This document shows, one piece after another, positions 51,792 to 62,383 of a stretch of DNA of 64,000 bases (positions within the stretch are counted from its first letter, which is position 1; each line of letters starts with the position of its first letter). The notes beneath the pieces are model-generated. The model saw only the letters and a program-made list of their open reading frames with translations, was not told the DNA's origin and searched no databases. The position numbers and the translations under genes are program-made. Source of the stretch: Sphingobacteriales bacterium (GTDB lineage Bacteria > Bacteroidota > Bacteroidia > Chitinophagales > Chitinophagaceae); the NCBI GenBank assembly GCA_016235125.1, contig JACRLZ010000006.1, positions 248,001 through 312,000 on the forward strand. Reading direction: 5' to 3'.

Positions 51792-54725
51792 ATGAAGAAG
51801 ATTTTAACCTTATCTGCTCTGTTTCTTAGCTTCATTAATGCTTCACAGGCTCAAAAGACAGATGGAAATATAAAAGGAAAACTAACAGACACAGCTTCCA
51901 AACAACCTATTACCGAAGCCACGGTTTCTGCTGTAAATACCAAAGACTCTTCACTGGCAACATTTACTTTATCCGACAAAAAGGGAATATTTGAGATAAA
52001 AGGGCTTGAAGAAGGAACCTATCAACTCATCATCACACACACCAGTTTTGAGACGTTTAAAAAAACTGTTTCAATAACGGCTGTTTCAAAGACAATTGAT
52101 GTGGGTGAAATTATTCCGCAAAAAGCATATAAGACACTTGGCGAAGTAACCATAAGCTCCGATGCGCCGGTGGTAATAAAAAATGATACAGTGCAGTTTA
52201 AAGCCGATGCATTCAAAACAAAACCGAATGCAACAGTTGAGGATCTGCTGAAAAAAATTCCGGGCATGCAGGTTGAAAAAGATGGTACAGTGAAAGCGCA
52301 GGGCGAAACGGTACAGAAAGTGTATGTGGATGGGAAAGAATTTTTTGGCAATGATCCCAAGCTGGCAACAAAAAACCTTACTGCCGATATGGTGGAAAGT
52401 GTACAGGTATTTGATGACATGAGTGAGCAAGCCAAGTTCACCAAGATAGATGATGGGAGCAAGCAAAAAGCGGTAAACATCAAACTGAAAAAAGATAAGA
52501 ATAAAGGAATTTTCGGACGGGTGCTTGCTGCTGGCGGATACAATAAGGAAAATGGCGGAAGGTATGAGGGCAATTTAAGTTTCAATAAATTCAACGGCAA
52601 TCAAAGAGTGTCGGTTCTTTTTAATGCGAACAATATAAACAAGCAGGGATTTTCTTTTTCAGATATCATAAGTTCTATGGGTGGCTTCAGTGGTTTTGGC
52701 GGCGGCGGCCAGGGCGGCGGAGGAGGAAGTTTCGGAGGCGGTGGTGGTGGTGGCGGCTTCGGCGGCGGCATGTCAGTTGTGTCAACCCGGGGCAGCGGAT
52801 TTTTTGGATTGGGTACCGGCACCAGCGGAATTACCCGATCTCTTTCAACAGGTTTGAATTTTAATAATGAATGGTCAAAACTTAAAGTAAGCGGCAGTTA
52901 TTTTTATTCGGGCAGCCATGCAGACCAGGAACAAACTACTTATCGCCAGACTTTTTTCCCGGATGATTCCATTGCATACCTGAACAAAAAATCAGTTTCC
53001 AGCAACAAGAACCAGAATCACCGGTTCAATGTAAGAGTGGAATATCAATTGGATTCCATGAATTCAATTTTATATACCCCAAGCCTGACATTACAACATT
53101 CTGAGAACAGGAATGAAGACACTTCATCAACCGTTTCTGCCAGCCCCGGCCAGCAATACCTGGCATTGGCAAGCAAAACAACCAACACCAACGAAAGAGA
53201 CGGCTTGAATCTGAATAATAATACTCTTTACCGTAAAAGATTTCATCGTGTTGGACGTACCATTACCATCGGGTGGACCAATACCTATGGTGAAAGTGAA
53301 AGCGAAGGATATAATATCTCTCCCATCAAATTTTATAAACCGGATGGTTCTGTGCAGGGAAGCACCAACCAGAACCAGCAGAACAGGCAAAAAACATTTA
53401 CACACAACAACATTCTCAGTGCCTCTTATACAGAACCTGTGAGTAGCAACAAGCTAATTGAGGTAAATTATGCCTATACAAACAACAGGAACAATTCAGA
53501 TAAAAAGACGTTCAACTACAATTCATCAACCAGCGAATATGATATAGCCAACCTCTTGTTGACAAACAGCTTTGAAAATAAATTTGAAGCCAGCCGCTTT
53601 GGCGCCAACTTCAGGGTGCAGGAAAAGAAATATAATTATCAGATAGGAGTGGGAGTGCAACGGGCCACGTTGACAAGCTTAAGCCACCTGGCAACCACAG
53701 GGAAAGATTCATTGAGTTCTCAGAGCTATACAAATTTTTTCCCTGTTGCCAGTTTTAACTGGACACCCAGCCGTGCAAAGGGATTGCGTATCAACTACCG
53801 GGGAAGAACCAACCAGCCTTCCATTTCTCAATTGCAAAATGTGCTCGATGTGTCAAATCCCCTGTATCAAAAAATTGGTAACCCGGAACTGAAACAGGAG
53901 TTCAGCCACAACTTCAATTTTAACTACAATACATTCAATATTCTTACTTTCAAATTCCTTGCGGCAAACATCAACTTCAATGTTACCCGAAACAAGATTG
54001 TAAACAGCATTGATACTATAAACAGAGCAGTGCAATTGACAAAACCGGTAAACCTGAACGGGGCATTCACCACAAGCGGCTTCTTTACGGTGGGTTTACC
54101 ATTCAAGAACAAAAAGCTCAAAGGCTCAAGCCTGAACTTTACCTCACTGGCATTATATAACAGGGATGTAAGCCAGTTGTATAAGCAAACAAACACCGGC
54201 AATACAATAACACTTACCCAAACTGCAGGAGCCAATTTTAATCTTAAAGAAGTGTGGGACCTCTCAGCCAACGCAAGCCTTTCCTATTATAATATAAAGT
54301 ATTCGGTAAACAGCTCGCTGAATGAAGATTACCTTTCTCAAACTTATTCAGCGGATGTTTCCTACACTTCTAAAAAAGGTCTTATCCTTTCAACAGATGT
54401 GGACTATTATGTAAACTCCGGAAGGGCTGAGGGCTATAACCAGAGTATACCTTTGTGGAATGCCAGTGTCAGCCATCAGTTGTTTAAAAAGAAAAACGGC
54501 GAACTGAAATTTTCAATTAATGATATTTTGAATCAGAACCAGAGTATTTCAAGAAATACAGGCGATAATTATATCGAAGATGTCAGCAGCAGGGTGTTGA
54601 AAAGATATTTCATGCTCAGCTTCCTGTTCAACCTGAACAAAATGGGCGGGAAAAATCAGCAGCAGCAAATGCCGGGTATGCCTAAGTTCATGGAAAGAAA
54701 TATGCGGAACATGAGAATGTTTTGA
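51792..54725 (+). CDS. Outer-membrane TonB-plug beta-barrel protein with carboxypeptidase-like domain
   Basis: A 977-residue outer-membrane protein. Signal peptide about 1-22 ([16 protein letters not shown]). Carboxypeptidase-regulatory-like domain about 28-110 ([21 protein letters not shown]). TonB plug about 120-235, with the family motif [38 protein letters not shown]. The remainder is a large beta-barrel (OMP_b-brl_3-like) ending in an aromatic strand before a Gln/Met-rich tail. Around residues 300-325 is a glycine-only run interrupted by Phe, Ser and Gln. No SusD partner is adjacent. A paralogue lies at 55824-58643. The ATG at 51792 gives the clean signal peptide. Confidence 0.88.
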   Translation: MKKILTLSALFLSFINASQAQKTDGNIKGKLTDTASKQPITEATVSAVNTKDSSLATFTLSDKKGIFEIKGLEEGTYQLIITHTSFETFKKTVSITAVSKTIDVGEIIPQKAYKTLGEVTISSDAPVVIKNDTVQFKADAFKTKPNATVEDLLKKIPGMQVEKDGTVKAQGETVQKVYVDGKEFFGNDPKLATKNLTADMVESVQVFDDMSEQAKFTKIDDGSKQKAVNIKLKKDKNKGIFGRVLAAGGYNKENGGRYEGNLSFNKFNGNQRVSVLFNANNINKQGFSFSDIISSMGGFSGFGGGGQGGGGGSFGGGGGGGGFGGGMSVVSTRGSGFFGLGTGTSGITRSLSTGLNFNNEWSKLKVSGSYFYSGSHADQEQTTYRQTFFPDDSIAYLNKKSVSSNKNQNHRFNVRVEYQLDSMNSILYTPSLTLQHSENRNEDTSSTVSASPGQQYLALASKTTNTNERDGLNLNNNTLYRKRFHRVGRTITIGWTNTYGESESEGYNISPIKFYKPDGSVQGSTNQNQQNRQKTFTHNNILSASYTEPVSSNKLIEVNYAYTNNRNNSDKKTFNYNSSTSEYDIANLLLTNSFENKFEASRFGANFRVQEKKYNYQIGVGVQRATLTSLSHLATTGKDSLSSQSYTNFFPVASFNWTPSRAKGLRINYRGRTNQPSISQLQNVLDVSNPLYQKIGNPELKQEFSHNFNFNYNTFNILTFKFLAANINFNVTRNKIVNSIDTINRAVQLTKPVNLNGAFTTSGFFTVGLPFKNKKLKGSSLNFTSLALYNRDVSQLYKQTNTGNTITLTQTAGANFNLKEVWDLSANASLSYYNIKYSVNSSLNEDYLSQTYSADVSYTSKKGLILSTDVDYYVNSGRAEGYNQSIPLWNASVSHQLFKKKNGELKFSINDILNQNQSISRNTGDNYIEDVSSRVLKRYFMLSFLFNLNKMGGKNQQQQMPGMPKFMERNMRNMRMF

Positions 54726-54745
54726 TATCCCGGCATTGAAGAATT

Positions 54746-54777
54746 AAAAAAGTCCCATGTGCTGCATGGGACTTTTG
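54746..54777 (+). terminator. Intrinsic terminator after the first outer-membrane barrel gene
   Basis: Stem AGTCCCATG (54751-54759) with CATGGGACT (54765-54773), five-base loop TGCTG, preceded by A5 and followed by TTT(T). Confidence 0.75.
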
Positions 54778-55080
54778 TTATATGGCGATAAAATTATTTT
54801 CTATGATAATGCGTGCCGCCCAAATGTGATGAGCCTGAAATAAAAATAGTCAGTATCGATTTCAACAGGCGAAGAATATTAAAGGGTGATCTGTAATGTT
54901 GCCGGTAAATTTTAGCCGACTGATGATGGTATACAACATGTCTGTTTTTCATGTCCGGATAGTTTTAAAGGCCTGCCTGTCGGCAGACAGGGTTAACGGA
55001 TCAGGTGTATTTAAAAGTATATATTAAAATTAAAATTTTCTAATATTGGGCTTTGTTATTGACCCGTTAAATCCAGGCAA
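54778..55080. other. Non-coding gap between barrel gene and exported protein gene
   Basis: No gene or RNA recognised. The only structure seen is the palindrome CCTGCCTGTCGGCAGACAGG (54972-54991), a near copy of the one inserted in selU at 14245-14265. The 60 bases before the next ATG are AT-rich and probably hold its promoter. Confidence 0.4.
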
Positions 55081-55671
55081 ATGAAAAATTCCGTAAAACC
55101 ACTTGTTCTTATTACGACAGTTATTATTCTTCTCAGCTACAACCCGGTAATTGCACAACTGAAACTCCCGGTTATCGATGGCATAGCCAATGACATTAAA
55201 AAGGTGGTAAACGATTATCCCAACCAGTTTATAAACCTGATGGGGGATAAAATTGTTGAGAATGCTCAGTCAACCGAATATATAAGTGTGTTTAATGCAA
55301 ACGGAGCAGAGGAAACAACAGTTACAAAATATTCGGCAAATAAAAATATGTGCAGCTGGCAGGCACTGATGCTGACAACAGAAAGTTTTGAGAAGGCAAA
55401 ACAAAAATTCAGGTCACTGTTTAATCAGCTGAATAATCTTTCCATACGCATTGGTCACGAAAACAGCCGGCTGAAAGGAGAGTATAAGCAGCCCGAAGAA
55501 AAGAAAAAATTTACATTCGTTGTTTTTTCCCCCGAACCCGAAAACGAATCAACTAAAAGACTGAAAATTGAAATTCTGATACAGGCGCTGGAGCCCATGG
55601 AGTGGAAAGTGAAAGTGATGGTATATGACAGGGAAAGAGAGGATGTTGAAAGAGGAATAAGAGAAGAATAG
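55081..55671 (+). CDS. Hypothetical exported protein
   Basis: A 196-residue predicted secreted protein, signal peptide about 1-25 (PLVLITTVIILLSYNPVIAQ). The mature region has NGAEETTVTKYSANKNMCSWQALMLTTESFEKAKQKFRSLFNQLNNLSI and a charged C-terminal helix. No family or motif recognised. It sits between two paralogous outer-membrane barrel genes on the same strand, with a repeat element just after the stop. Confidence 0.6.
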   Translation: MKNSVKPLVLITTVIILLSYNPVIAQLKLPVIDGIANDIKKVVNDYPNQFINLMGDKIVENAQSTEYISVFNANGAEETTVTKYSANKNMCSWQALMLTTESFEKAKQKFRSLFNQLNNLSIRIGHENSRLKGEYKQPEEKKKFTFVVFSPEPENESTKRLKIEILIQALEPMEWKVKVMVYDREREDVERGIREE

Positions 55672-55677
55672 CCTTGA

Positions 55678-55730
55678 GCCGGGAGTCGGGAGATAAGACT
55701 CTTCCTTACTCCGGACTAATGACTCCCGGC
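55678..55730. repeat. Period-7 word dyad after the exported protein gene
   Basis: Left words GCCGGGA, GTCGGGA, GATAAGA (55678-55698), four-base spacer CTCT, then right words TCCTTAC, TCCGGAC, TAATGAC, TCCCGGC (55703-55730). The words GTCGGGA, TCCGGAC and TAATGAC also occur, in either orientation, in selU element B. It begins six bases after a stop codon. Confidence 0.72.
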
Positions 55731-55823
55731 TTAATATATTAACCTTCATTAACATTAAATCAAGCCCTTTTAACCCGGAAACCGAAACAGTCAGAATATT
55801 TTCGTAGCCGAAACGGAATAGCT

Positions 55824-58643
55824 ATGAGAAAATTATTTCTTGTTATAATATCAGTTTGTTTTACCGCCATACTCTCAGCGCAAAAAAATGGTTCTGTAAA
55901 AGGAATCGCATTTGACACTATCAGCAAACAACCAGTAGCTGCTGCAACAATCACTGTACTTGACAAAAAAGATTCTTCGTTGGTAACATTCACCATGACT
56001 GACAATGACGGAAAATTTGAGTTGAAAGGGTTGGCCAACGGAGAATACCGCCTGCTTATCACTCATGTAAATTATCATAACAGCAATATCTTTTTTTCCA
56101 TTTCAGAAAATAATAAGAATGCAGAATTGCGAAATGTAGTGATGAACGATAAAGCTAAAGTTTTATCCGAAGTGGTGGTAACCAACGAAGCTCCGCCGGT
56201 AACGCTGATCAAAGACACCATTCAATACAATGCCGGGTCATTCAAGGTGCAGCCCAATGCCAATGTGGAGCAACTGCTGAAAAAACTACCGGGTGTGAAA
56301 GTGGAAAAAGACGGAAGCATCAAAGCACAGGGAGAAAAAGTGCAAAAGGTATTGGTGGATGGAAAAGAATTCTTCAGCAACGACCCCAAGATCGCAACTA
56401 AAAACCTTTCTGCCGATGCGGTGGACAAAGTGCAGGTGTATGATAAGCAAAGCGACCAGGCCCAATTAACGGGCTTTGATGATGGCAATTATGAAAAAAC
56501 CATCAACCTGAAATTAAAGAAAGACAAAAAGAAAGGCAAGTTTGGAAAAATAAATGCAGGCGTTGGAACCAACGAACGGCATGAAGGAAAATTCAATGTC
56601 AATTCTTTTAAAGGCGCAAGACAATTTTCTGCCATAGGAATGGGCAACAATACCAATACCGAGGGATTTTCTTTTATGGATATTCTGAATTTTACCGGAG
56701 AACTGGCAAAAATGCAAAGAGGAGGCGGGGGAAATATAAATATCAATCTCTCGGGAGACGATGCTGCAGCTATGGGAATAAACTCAGCCAGCCGCAACAG
56801 TGGTATCAATACGGCATGGGGTGGCGGATTGAATTATAATAATATTATCGGCAACAAGCTCGACTGGCAAAGCAATTATTTTTATAACAGATATAATCCC
56901 AAACAGGAAAGCCATATACAGCGTCAATACTTTTTGCCTGATTCCTCTTATTTCTATAATCAGAATGCTATTAGCGATAATCTGAGCAACAGCCACCGGC
57001 TCAATCTGAATACTCTTTTTCAGATTGATACATTTAATTCCATCCGCATCATCCCTTCCTTCAGCTACCAGAAAATAAATAATAAATCCTCTTCCGACTT
57101 TCAGACACTTTCAGAGAATAAGGGATTAACGAATGAAGGTTTCAGCGATAATATTTCTTCCAACCAGGGGTATAATTTCAAGAACGATCTTATCTGGCGC
57201 AAAAAATTTGTCCTGAAAGGGAGAACATTTTCTCTTACACTTCAGACAAGCCTGAACAAAAGTGATGGCGACGGTTCACTTTATTCCATCAGTAAATTTT
57301 ATGATACCAATGGCTTATTAATAAAAAGGGATACGCTGAATCAGAAAAATACAAGTAAAGGTTCTTTAAAGGGCTACAATGCAAGAGCCGTGTACACAGA
57401 ACCTGTATGGAAGAGATCATTACTTGAATTCAGCATTGGCCATAGCGACAGCAAGAACACTGTAGAGAAAATTACACACGACTATAACCAATCAAATGGA
57501 AAGTACGACCAGTTGAATAATTTACTGAGTAACAACTTTGAAAATAAATATGCATATACCAATGGCGGAATACGCATCCGTACACAAAAGAAAAAGATCA
57601 ATTATGCTTTGGGGCTTGCCTGGCAGCAATCGGATCTTGAAGGAAGAATTATCAGCGGGGTAAAAGACTCGGTGATAAGCAAAACATTTCATAACCTGCT
57701 GCCCAGCGCCAGGATGCAATACAATTTCACAAAGTTTAAATTCTTTGCTGTAAGCTATAATACTTCCACCAATCAGCCTTCTGTATCACAACTGCAACCG
57801 GTGCCTGATAACAGCAACCCGCTGAATATTAAAGAAGGCAATCCCGACCTGAAACAGGAGTTCAATCACAGCATCATGGGGCATTTGAATTTAATATCTC
57901 CCTATAAAAACAAAAACCTTTTCTTTTTCTTCAATATGCAGTTCACACAGAATAAGATTGTGAATGATGATGTGGTAAACCAGTTAGGGATACATACCAC
58001 CCGGCCAGTGAATGTGAACGGTGTTTATAATATCAACAGTGATATCAGTTACAGCATACCCGTTCGTTTTCTGAAAGGAAGTATTGAAATAAGCAGTAAT
58101 ACAGGTTTGTTTAAAACAAAACAGTTCATCAACGGTGCCGGAAATGTTATCAAAATTTTTTCTGCCGGTCCCGATCTGCGGCTGGATATGAACCCGGCGG
58201 AGAAACTGAATATTGCAATTGGCGCAGGACTTAATTATAATAAAACAAAATACTCATTACAGTCAGCCCTGAACACTAATTACCTTTCGCAGAATTACGA
58301 TGCATCGCTTGACTGGGAAATGCCCAAAGGATTTTTCTTCAGCACAGATTTTAATTATACCGTCAACAGTCAGCGGTTTGCAGGCTTCAATACAAAAGTT
58401 CCGTTGTGGAATGTAAGCTTAAGCAAACAGGTATTGAAATTCAACCGGGGCGAAATAAAATTCAGCGCCAGGGATCTGCTAAACCAGAATATCGGCATCA
58501 GCCGGAACAGCAATAATAATTATATCGAAGATTCAAAAGTGCTGACGCTTCGCCGCTTTTTTATGTTGAGTTTTACTTACAGTCTGAGCAAGACAGGGTT
58601 GAATAAAGAAGGAGGAGGTGGGATGAAGATGATCATGCATTAA
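55824..58643 (+). CDS. Outer-membrane TonB-plug beta-barrel protein, paralogue
   Basis: A 939-residue outer-membrane protein with the same layout as the one at 51792-54725: signal peptide (RKLFLVIISVCFTAILSAQ), carboxypeptidase-regulatory-like domain (VKGIAFDTISKQPVAAATI), TonB plug (VEQLLKKLPGVKVEKDGSIKAQGEKVQKVLVDGKEFFS) and a long barrel. The proteins share many blocks such as NPDLKQEFNHS versus [11 protein letters not shown], so they arose by duplication. The glycine-rich run of the first copy is replaced by a short GGGGNININ. No SusD-like partner is adjacent. Role in uptake is inferred from family. Confidence 0.86.
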   Translation: MRKLFLVIISVCFTAILSAQKNGSVKGIAFDTISKQPVAAATITVLDKKDSSLVTFTMTDNDGKFELKGLANGEYRLLITHVNYHNSNIFFSISENNKNAELRNVVMNDKAKVLSEVVVTNEAPPVTLIKDTIQYNAGSFKVQPNANVEQLLKKLPGVKVEKDGSIKAQGEKVQKVLVDGKEFFSNDPKIATKNLSADAVDKVQVYDKQSDQAQLTGFDDGNYEKTINLKLKKDKKKGKFGKINAGVGTNERHEGKFNVNSFKGARQFSAIGMGNNTNTEGFSFMDILNFTGELAKMQRGGGGNININLSGDDAAAMGINSASRNSGINTAWGGGLNYNNIIGNKLDWQSNYFYNRYNPKQESHIQRQYFLPDSSYFYNQNAISDNLSNSHRLNLNTLFQIDTFNSIRIIPSFSYQKINNKSSSDFQTLSENKGLTNEGFSDNISSNQGYNFKNDLIWRKKFVLKGRTFSLTLQTSLNKSDGDGSLYSISKFYDTNGLLIKRDTLNQKNTSKGSLKGYNARAVYTEPVWKRSLLEFSIGHSDSKNTVEKITHDYNQSNGKYDQLNNLLSNNFENKYAYTNGGIRIRTQKKKINYALGLAWQQSDLEGRIISGVKDSVISKTFHNLLPSARMQYNFTKFKFFAVSYNTSTNQPSVSQLQPVPDNSNPLNIKEGNPDLKQEFNHSIMGHLNLISPYKNKNLFFFFNMQFTQNKIVNDDVVNQLGIHTTRPVNVNGVYNINSDISYSIPVRFLKGSIEISSNTGLFKTKQFINGAGNVIKIFSAGPDLRLDMNPAEKLNIAIGAGLNYNKTKYSLQSALNTNYLSQNYDASLDWEMPKGFFFSTDFNYTVNSQRFAGFNTKVPLWNVSLSKQVLKFNRGEIKFSARDLLNQNIGISRNSNNNYIEDSKVLTLRRFFMLSFTYSLSKTGLNKEGGGGMKMIMH

Positions 58644-58670
58644 GAGCAGGGTTCATATATAGTTTATGCT

Positions 58671-59717
58671 TTAAAAATATATTTCCATTGACCCCAATAG
58701 CGAAAAATTATTCTTCTTCGGAATTCCGTTGTCTGTAAAAATAGCATTGATCGAGTGTAAATACCTTCCTTCAACCCGGAATGAAATATTTTTTAAAGTG
58801 TAAAAGTCAAGATTCCATGCGAAACCTGTTGTTTGAAAACCGCCGGGTTGACTTACTGAAACAATAATACCATTTTTGTCTTTATAGTATTCTGCCCTGA
58901 AGGCTGTATTGACTTTCGAAGCGGCAATATATTGGAGTAGCAGCGCAACTCCATACCAGGAATTTTTCTTTTCTGTACCGACATCAAAAAGTAATGCAGC
59001 ATTTATTTTTTCTGATATAGCATAAGTGGTATAAAAATTATGAAAAAGCCTTACCTGTTTAATAGAAGAGTCAGGTTTTTCATTTCCAATAAAGGTACTT
59101 GAGTTAAATAACCAATTTCCACTTGGCCTAAACTGTATTTGTGTGCCAATAGCCTTTCCTGAATTTGTTTCTTTAATGTTCTGCCAGCCGTTTGAAACAA
59201 GAAAAGCTGTTGCCCATTTTTCATTCGGGACATAATTAAGCTTAATACCTGTTTCGTAATAAGGAGTATTTTCTGCGAGGATGCTGCGGCTAAGGTTCCA
59301 ATTGTCTTTGCTAATGGCCGTCTCCAATCCGATATGCGAAGGCAGGATGCCGGCATCAATGCTTATTTTATCGGGAAAGGCATAGCCAATATTTGCTTCC
59401 CAGAGATATTGCATGAGCCGGGGTTCTGTGGACAAATTGTATTGAGGATATGTTCCTGCCATCAGGCCAAGATTTGCCTTTATCTTCTTTTCTGCGTACG
59501 ATAATTTCAATAATGCAAGATTAATATTAAACTCATTATGCCGCTTGTGATTGAAGAGAAAAGCAGGACGGTCTTTTGAAGCGGGATTATCAAAATCATA
59601 TTGGTAATAGAAATCAATGAACCCCGTTAGCATTAATTCTTTTTTGCCGGAGCTGTCCTGCCCTGAAATTTGTGCAAAGGGAAAAAGAGTGAATGCCAGG
59701 GAAATGAAACGAATCAT
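58671..59717 (-). CDS. Porin-like outer-membrane beta-barrel protein
   Basis: A 348-residue protein with signal peptide MIRFISLAFTLFPFAQISGQ and strands typical of a 16-stranded-type porin (FIDFYYQYDFDNPASKDRPAFLFNHKRHNEFNINLALLKLSY), ending in an aromatic LLGSMEIYF strand. It is the last gene of the leftward potassium operon, 11 bp after kup. In Bacteroidota porins of this kind often accompany Kdp or Kup systems, so it probably supplies K+ across the outer membrane. Confidence 0.85.
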   Translation of the reverse strand: MIRFISLAFTLFPFAQISGQDSSGKKELMLTGFIDFYYQYDFDNPASKDRPAFLFNHKRHNEFNINLALLKLSYAEKKIKANLGLMAGTYPQYNLSTEPRLMQYLWEANIGYAFPDKISIDAGILPSHIGLETAISKDNWNLSRSILAENTPYYETGIKLNYVPNEKWATAFLVSNGWQNIKETNSGKAIGTQIQFRPSGNWLFNSSTFIGNEKPDSSIKQVRLFHNFYTTYAISEKINAALLFDVGTEKKNSWYGVALLLQYIAASKVNTAFRAEYYKDKNGIIVSVSQPGGFQTTGFAWNLDFYTLKNISFRVEGRYLHSINAIFTDNGIPKKNNFSLLGSMEIYF

Positions 59718-59728
59718 AAAAAATTTAT

Positions 59729-61672
59729 TTAGTTGTTTACTCTTGTTAGTTCAACCTGCTGCGCCGGATGATATACCAACGGAATATCTTCCACCACCAC
59801 ATCACTTTTGTCAAGACCAAATGCTTTTTCATCGCTTTGGCCAAGTCCTTTTAGGAAGAAATAAGAATTGAGCAACAGGCCGTCTTTTAATGCGAATTCA
59901 TTTTCCACCGAAAGAAATTTTTCAATGACAATAAATTTAAAATCAGGCTGTGCATTGTATTTGGTAGAGCCATCGGGACGAATATGCAGATTCAACTCTT
60001 TTTTAATTACAAGATCTTGTACAATTTTTTTAAAATACAGCTCTGTTCTGGGCTGAATGCGGAATCCGGCATTGATAGTGACCTTGATTACCTTATCATC
60101 AAGTAGCTCTGATACATCGTATGTTAATGTATATGGGTGTTCGGTTCGGTTGATATGAACGAACCAATACACATCGGCCCGTTTTGGTTTTTTGGCAAAA
60201 ATTGAATTAATAATTTTTTCTTCCACATGATGACGATTGTTGGCCTTAGTGAGATAGATTAAATGAGTAGAAAACTTGGAAATGTTGTCATCTTCGCTTA
60301 GCTCTTTTATTACAGGAGCATATTTTCCCAAATCAACAAACTTGGTAAATCGATTATTTATTTTCCTTGCAGAGAACCAAACATACATCACGGTAAATAT
60401 GAACAACTCAAAGAAGAGGAACATCCACCTTTCTTTTATTTTAGCCACATTAGCAATGAAGAATGAACTTTCCACCACAGCAAACAAAATGACTACCCCG
60501 GCGACCAGCCATTTATTCCATTTTATCTTGTAGCTCAAATAATAACTCAACAGAATGGTAGTCATCATCATAGCGATGGTGATGGAGAAACCATAAGCTG
60601 CTTCCATGTGAGTAGATGTTTGGAAATATATTATCATCAGGATGCAGCCAAACCAAAGAATACTGTTGACACTCGGGATATATATCTGACCTTTCAAGTT
60701 GGAGGGTTGCCGAATGGTAACCCGTGGCCAGAAATTAAGGTTCATTGCTTCGCTTATTAATGTATAAGAGCCGCTGATGAGTGCCTGTGAAGCAATTATA
60801 GTTGCAGCCGTAGCGATGATGATACCGGCAATCAAAAACCAGTGCGGCATGATCTCAAAGAAAGGATTGCGACCTCCAAGCAATGGCTGTCCCTGGTGCA
60901 TGATCCATGCCGCTTGCCCCAGGTAATTCACCATCAAGCAAATTTTTACAAAAGCCCATGTGATGCGGATATTTTTTCTACCGCAATGGCCAAGATCGGA
61001 GTATAGCGCTTCGGCGCCGGTAGTGCAAAGGAACACTGCGCCCAGTAACCAGAAACCACCGGGATATCTTGCCAGCAATTCATAAGCATAATAAGGGTTC
61101 AATGATTTTAAAATAGCAGGATATTGTATTATCTGGCCGAAGCCAAGTACAAACAACATAGTGAACCAGACAACCATCATTGGCCCGAAAGTGCTGCCTA
61201 CTTTTTGTGTACCGAACCGTTGAAAGAAAAACAATAAAGAAAGAATGACAATAACAATCGGCACTGTAGGAATATGCGGTACAATAATATCCAGGCCTTC
61301 AACAGCAGATGCAACAGAAATAGGAGGAGTAATAATTCCATCGGCCAACAGGGTTGTTGCTCCCAGAATAGTTGGTACCACTAATTTTTTTCCATAACGA
61401 CGGACCAATGCATATAAAGAGAAAATACCACCTTCCCCATCATTATCTGCTTTTAATGTTAACCAGATATATTTAACGGTTGTTTGAATAACCAGGGTCC
61501 AGAACACACAGGATACCCCGCCAAGCACCAACACTTCATCAATTTGTTTTTCGCCAACGATGGCTTTTAATACATATAACGGACTGGTGCCAATATCACC
61601 ATAAATAATACCCAATGCTACCAGCAATGAGGCAATAGTTATCCTATTCGAATGAATGCTATTCGATTTCAT
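59729..61672 (-). CDS. kup: KUP-family potassium transporter
   Basis: A 647-residue inner-membrane K+ uptake protein of the KUP/HAK/KT family. The opening [20 protein letters not shown] (18-37) is the family hallmark; about twelve hydrophobic segments follow, including [26 protein letters not shown]-like sequence and [16 protein letters not shown]. A cytoplasmic C-terminal domain of about 200 residues follows the membrane part. It lies 24 bp downstream of the kdpE-like gene, so the sensor pair upstream probably controls it. Confidence 0.95.
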   Translation of the reverse strand: [647 protein letters not shown]

Positions 61673-61696
61673 GGTAATGATTTTATGTATCAGTGA

Positions 61697-62383
61697 TTAC
61701 TCCCTGGCAATAAACCGGTAACCCACTCCTGACTCTGTGATGAGATAAGCAGGACGATTGGGATCGGGTTCTATCTTTTTTCTTAGTTGTGCAATAAATA
61801 CTCTTAAATATTGTGACTGATTGATAAAGCCCGGCCCCCACACTTCTCGCAACAAATACTGGTGTGTTAATACCTTGCCTTCATGCTGTGCCAGCAGGCT
61901 TATTAACTTATATTCAGTAGCAGTTAATTTTATCAGCTCATTATTTTTCTTTACAATTCTTGCTGCCAGATCTATCTGCAAATCCCCTGCATCCACAACC
62001 GGATTGTTTTTCTCTGTACCAATGCTACGCAACGCAGAACGAATGCGAGCCAGCAATTCACCGGTGCGAAACGGCTTCACGAGGTAATCATTCGCCCCAT
62101 TATCCAATGCTTTTACAATATCTTCTTCATTACTTTGTACCGATAGAATAAGAATTGGCTTTGTACACCACTCTCTTAACTTCTTTAGGACACTGTGACC
62201 ACTCTCATCAGGTAAGCCGAGATCAAGAATAATGAGATCAGGAGGATGATTGGCGGCCATACGCAAACCTTCCTTAGCAGTGCCGGAAGATTCCACATTG
62301 AAACTGTTACTTTCTAATGTAATTTCCAGCAGCCGGCGAATCTGCATTTCATCATCTATTATCAATATAGCTGCATTATTCAT
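61697..62383 (-). CDS. kdpE: KdpE-like response regulator
   Basis: A 228-residue OmpR-family regulator. The receiver domain has the acidic pocket DDE (10-12), phosphoacceptor D54 in LIILDLGLPDESG and K103 in YLVKPF. The DNA-binding winged helix follows, with LTATEYKLISLLAQHEGKVLTHQYLLREVWG and YLRVFIAQLRKKIEPDPNRPAYLITESGVGYRF. The sequence is closest in pattern to KdpE. The start overlaps the end of the sensor kinase gene by eight bases, so the two are coupled; it probably activates kup and the porin. Confidence 0.93.
   Translation of the reverse strand: MNNAAILIIDDEMQIRRLLEITLESNSFNVESSGTAKEGLRMAANHPPDLIILDLGLPDESGHSVLKKLREWCTKPILILSVQSNEEDIVKALDNGANDYLVKPFRTGELLARIRSALRSIGTEKNNPVVDAGDLQIDLAARIVKKNNELIKLTATEYKLISLLAQHEGKVLTHQYLLREVWGPGFINQSQYLRVFIAQLRKKIEPDPNRPAYLITESGVGYRFIARE

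Noticed and set aside
52601..52822. Proline-rich open frame on the minus strand
   Set aside because: It is the antisense reading of the glycine-rich run of the outer-membrane barrel gene.
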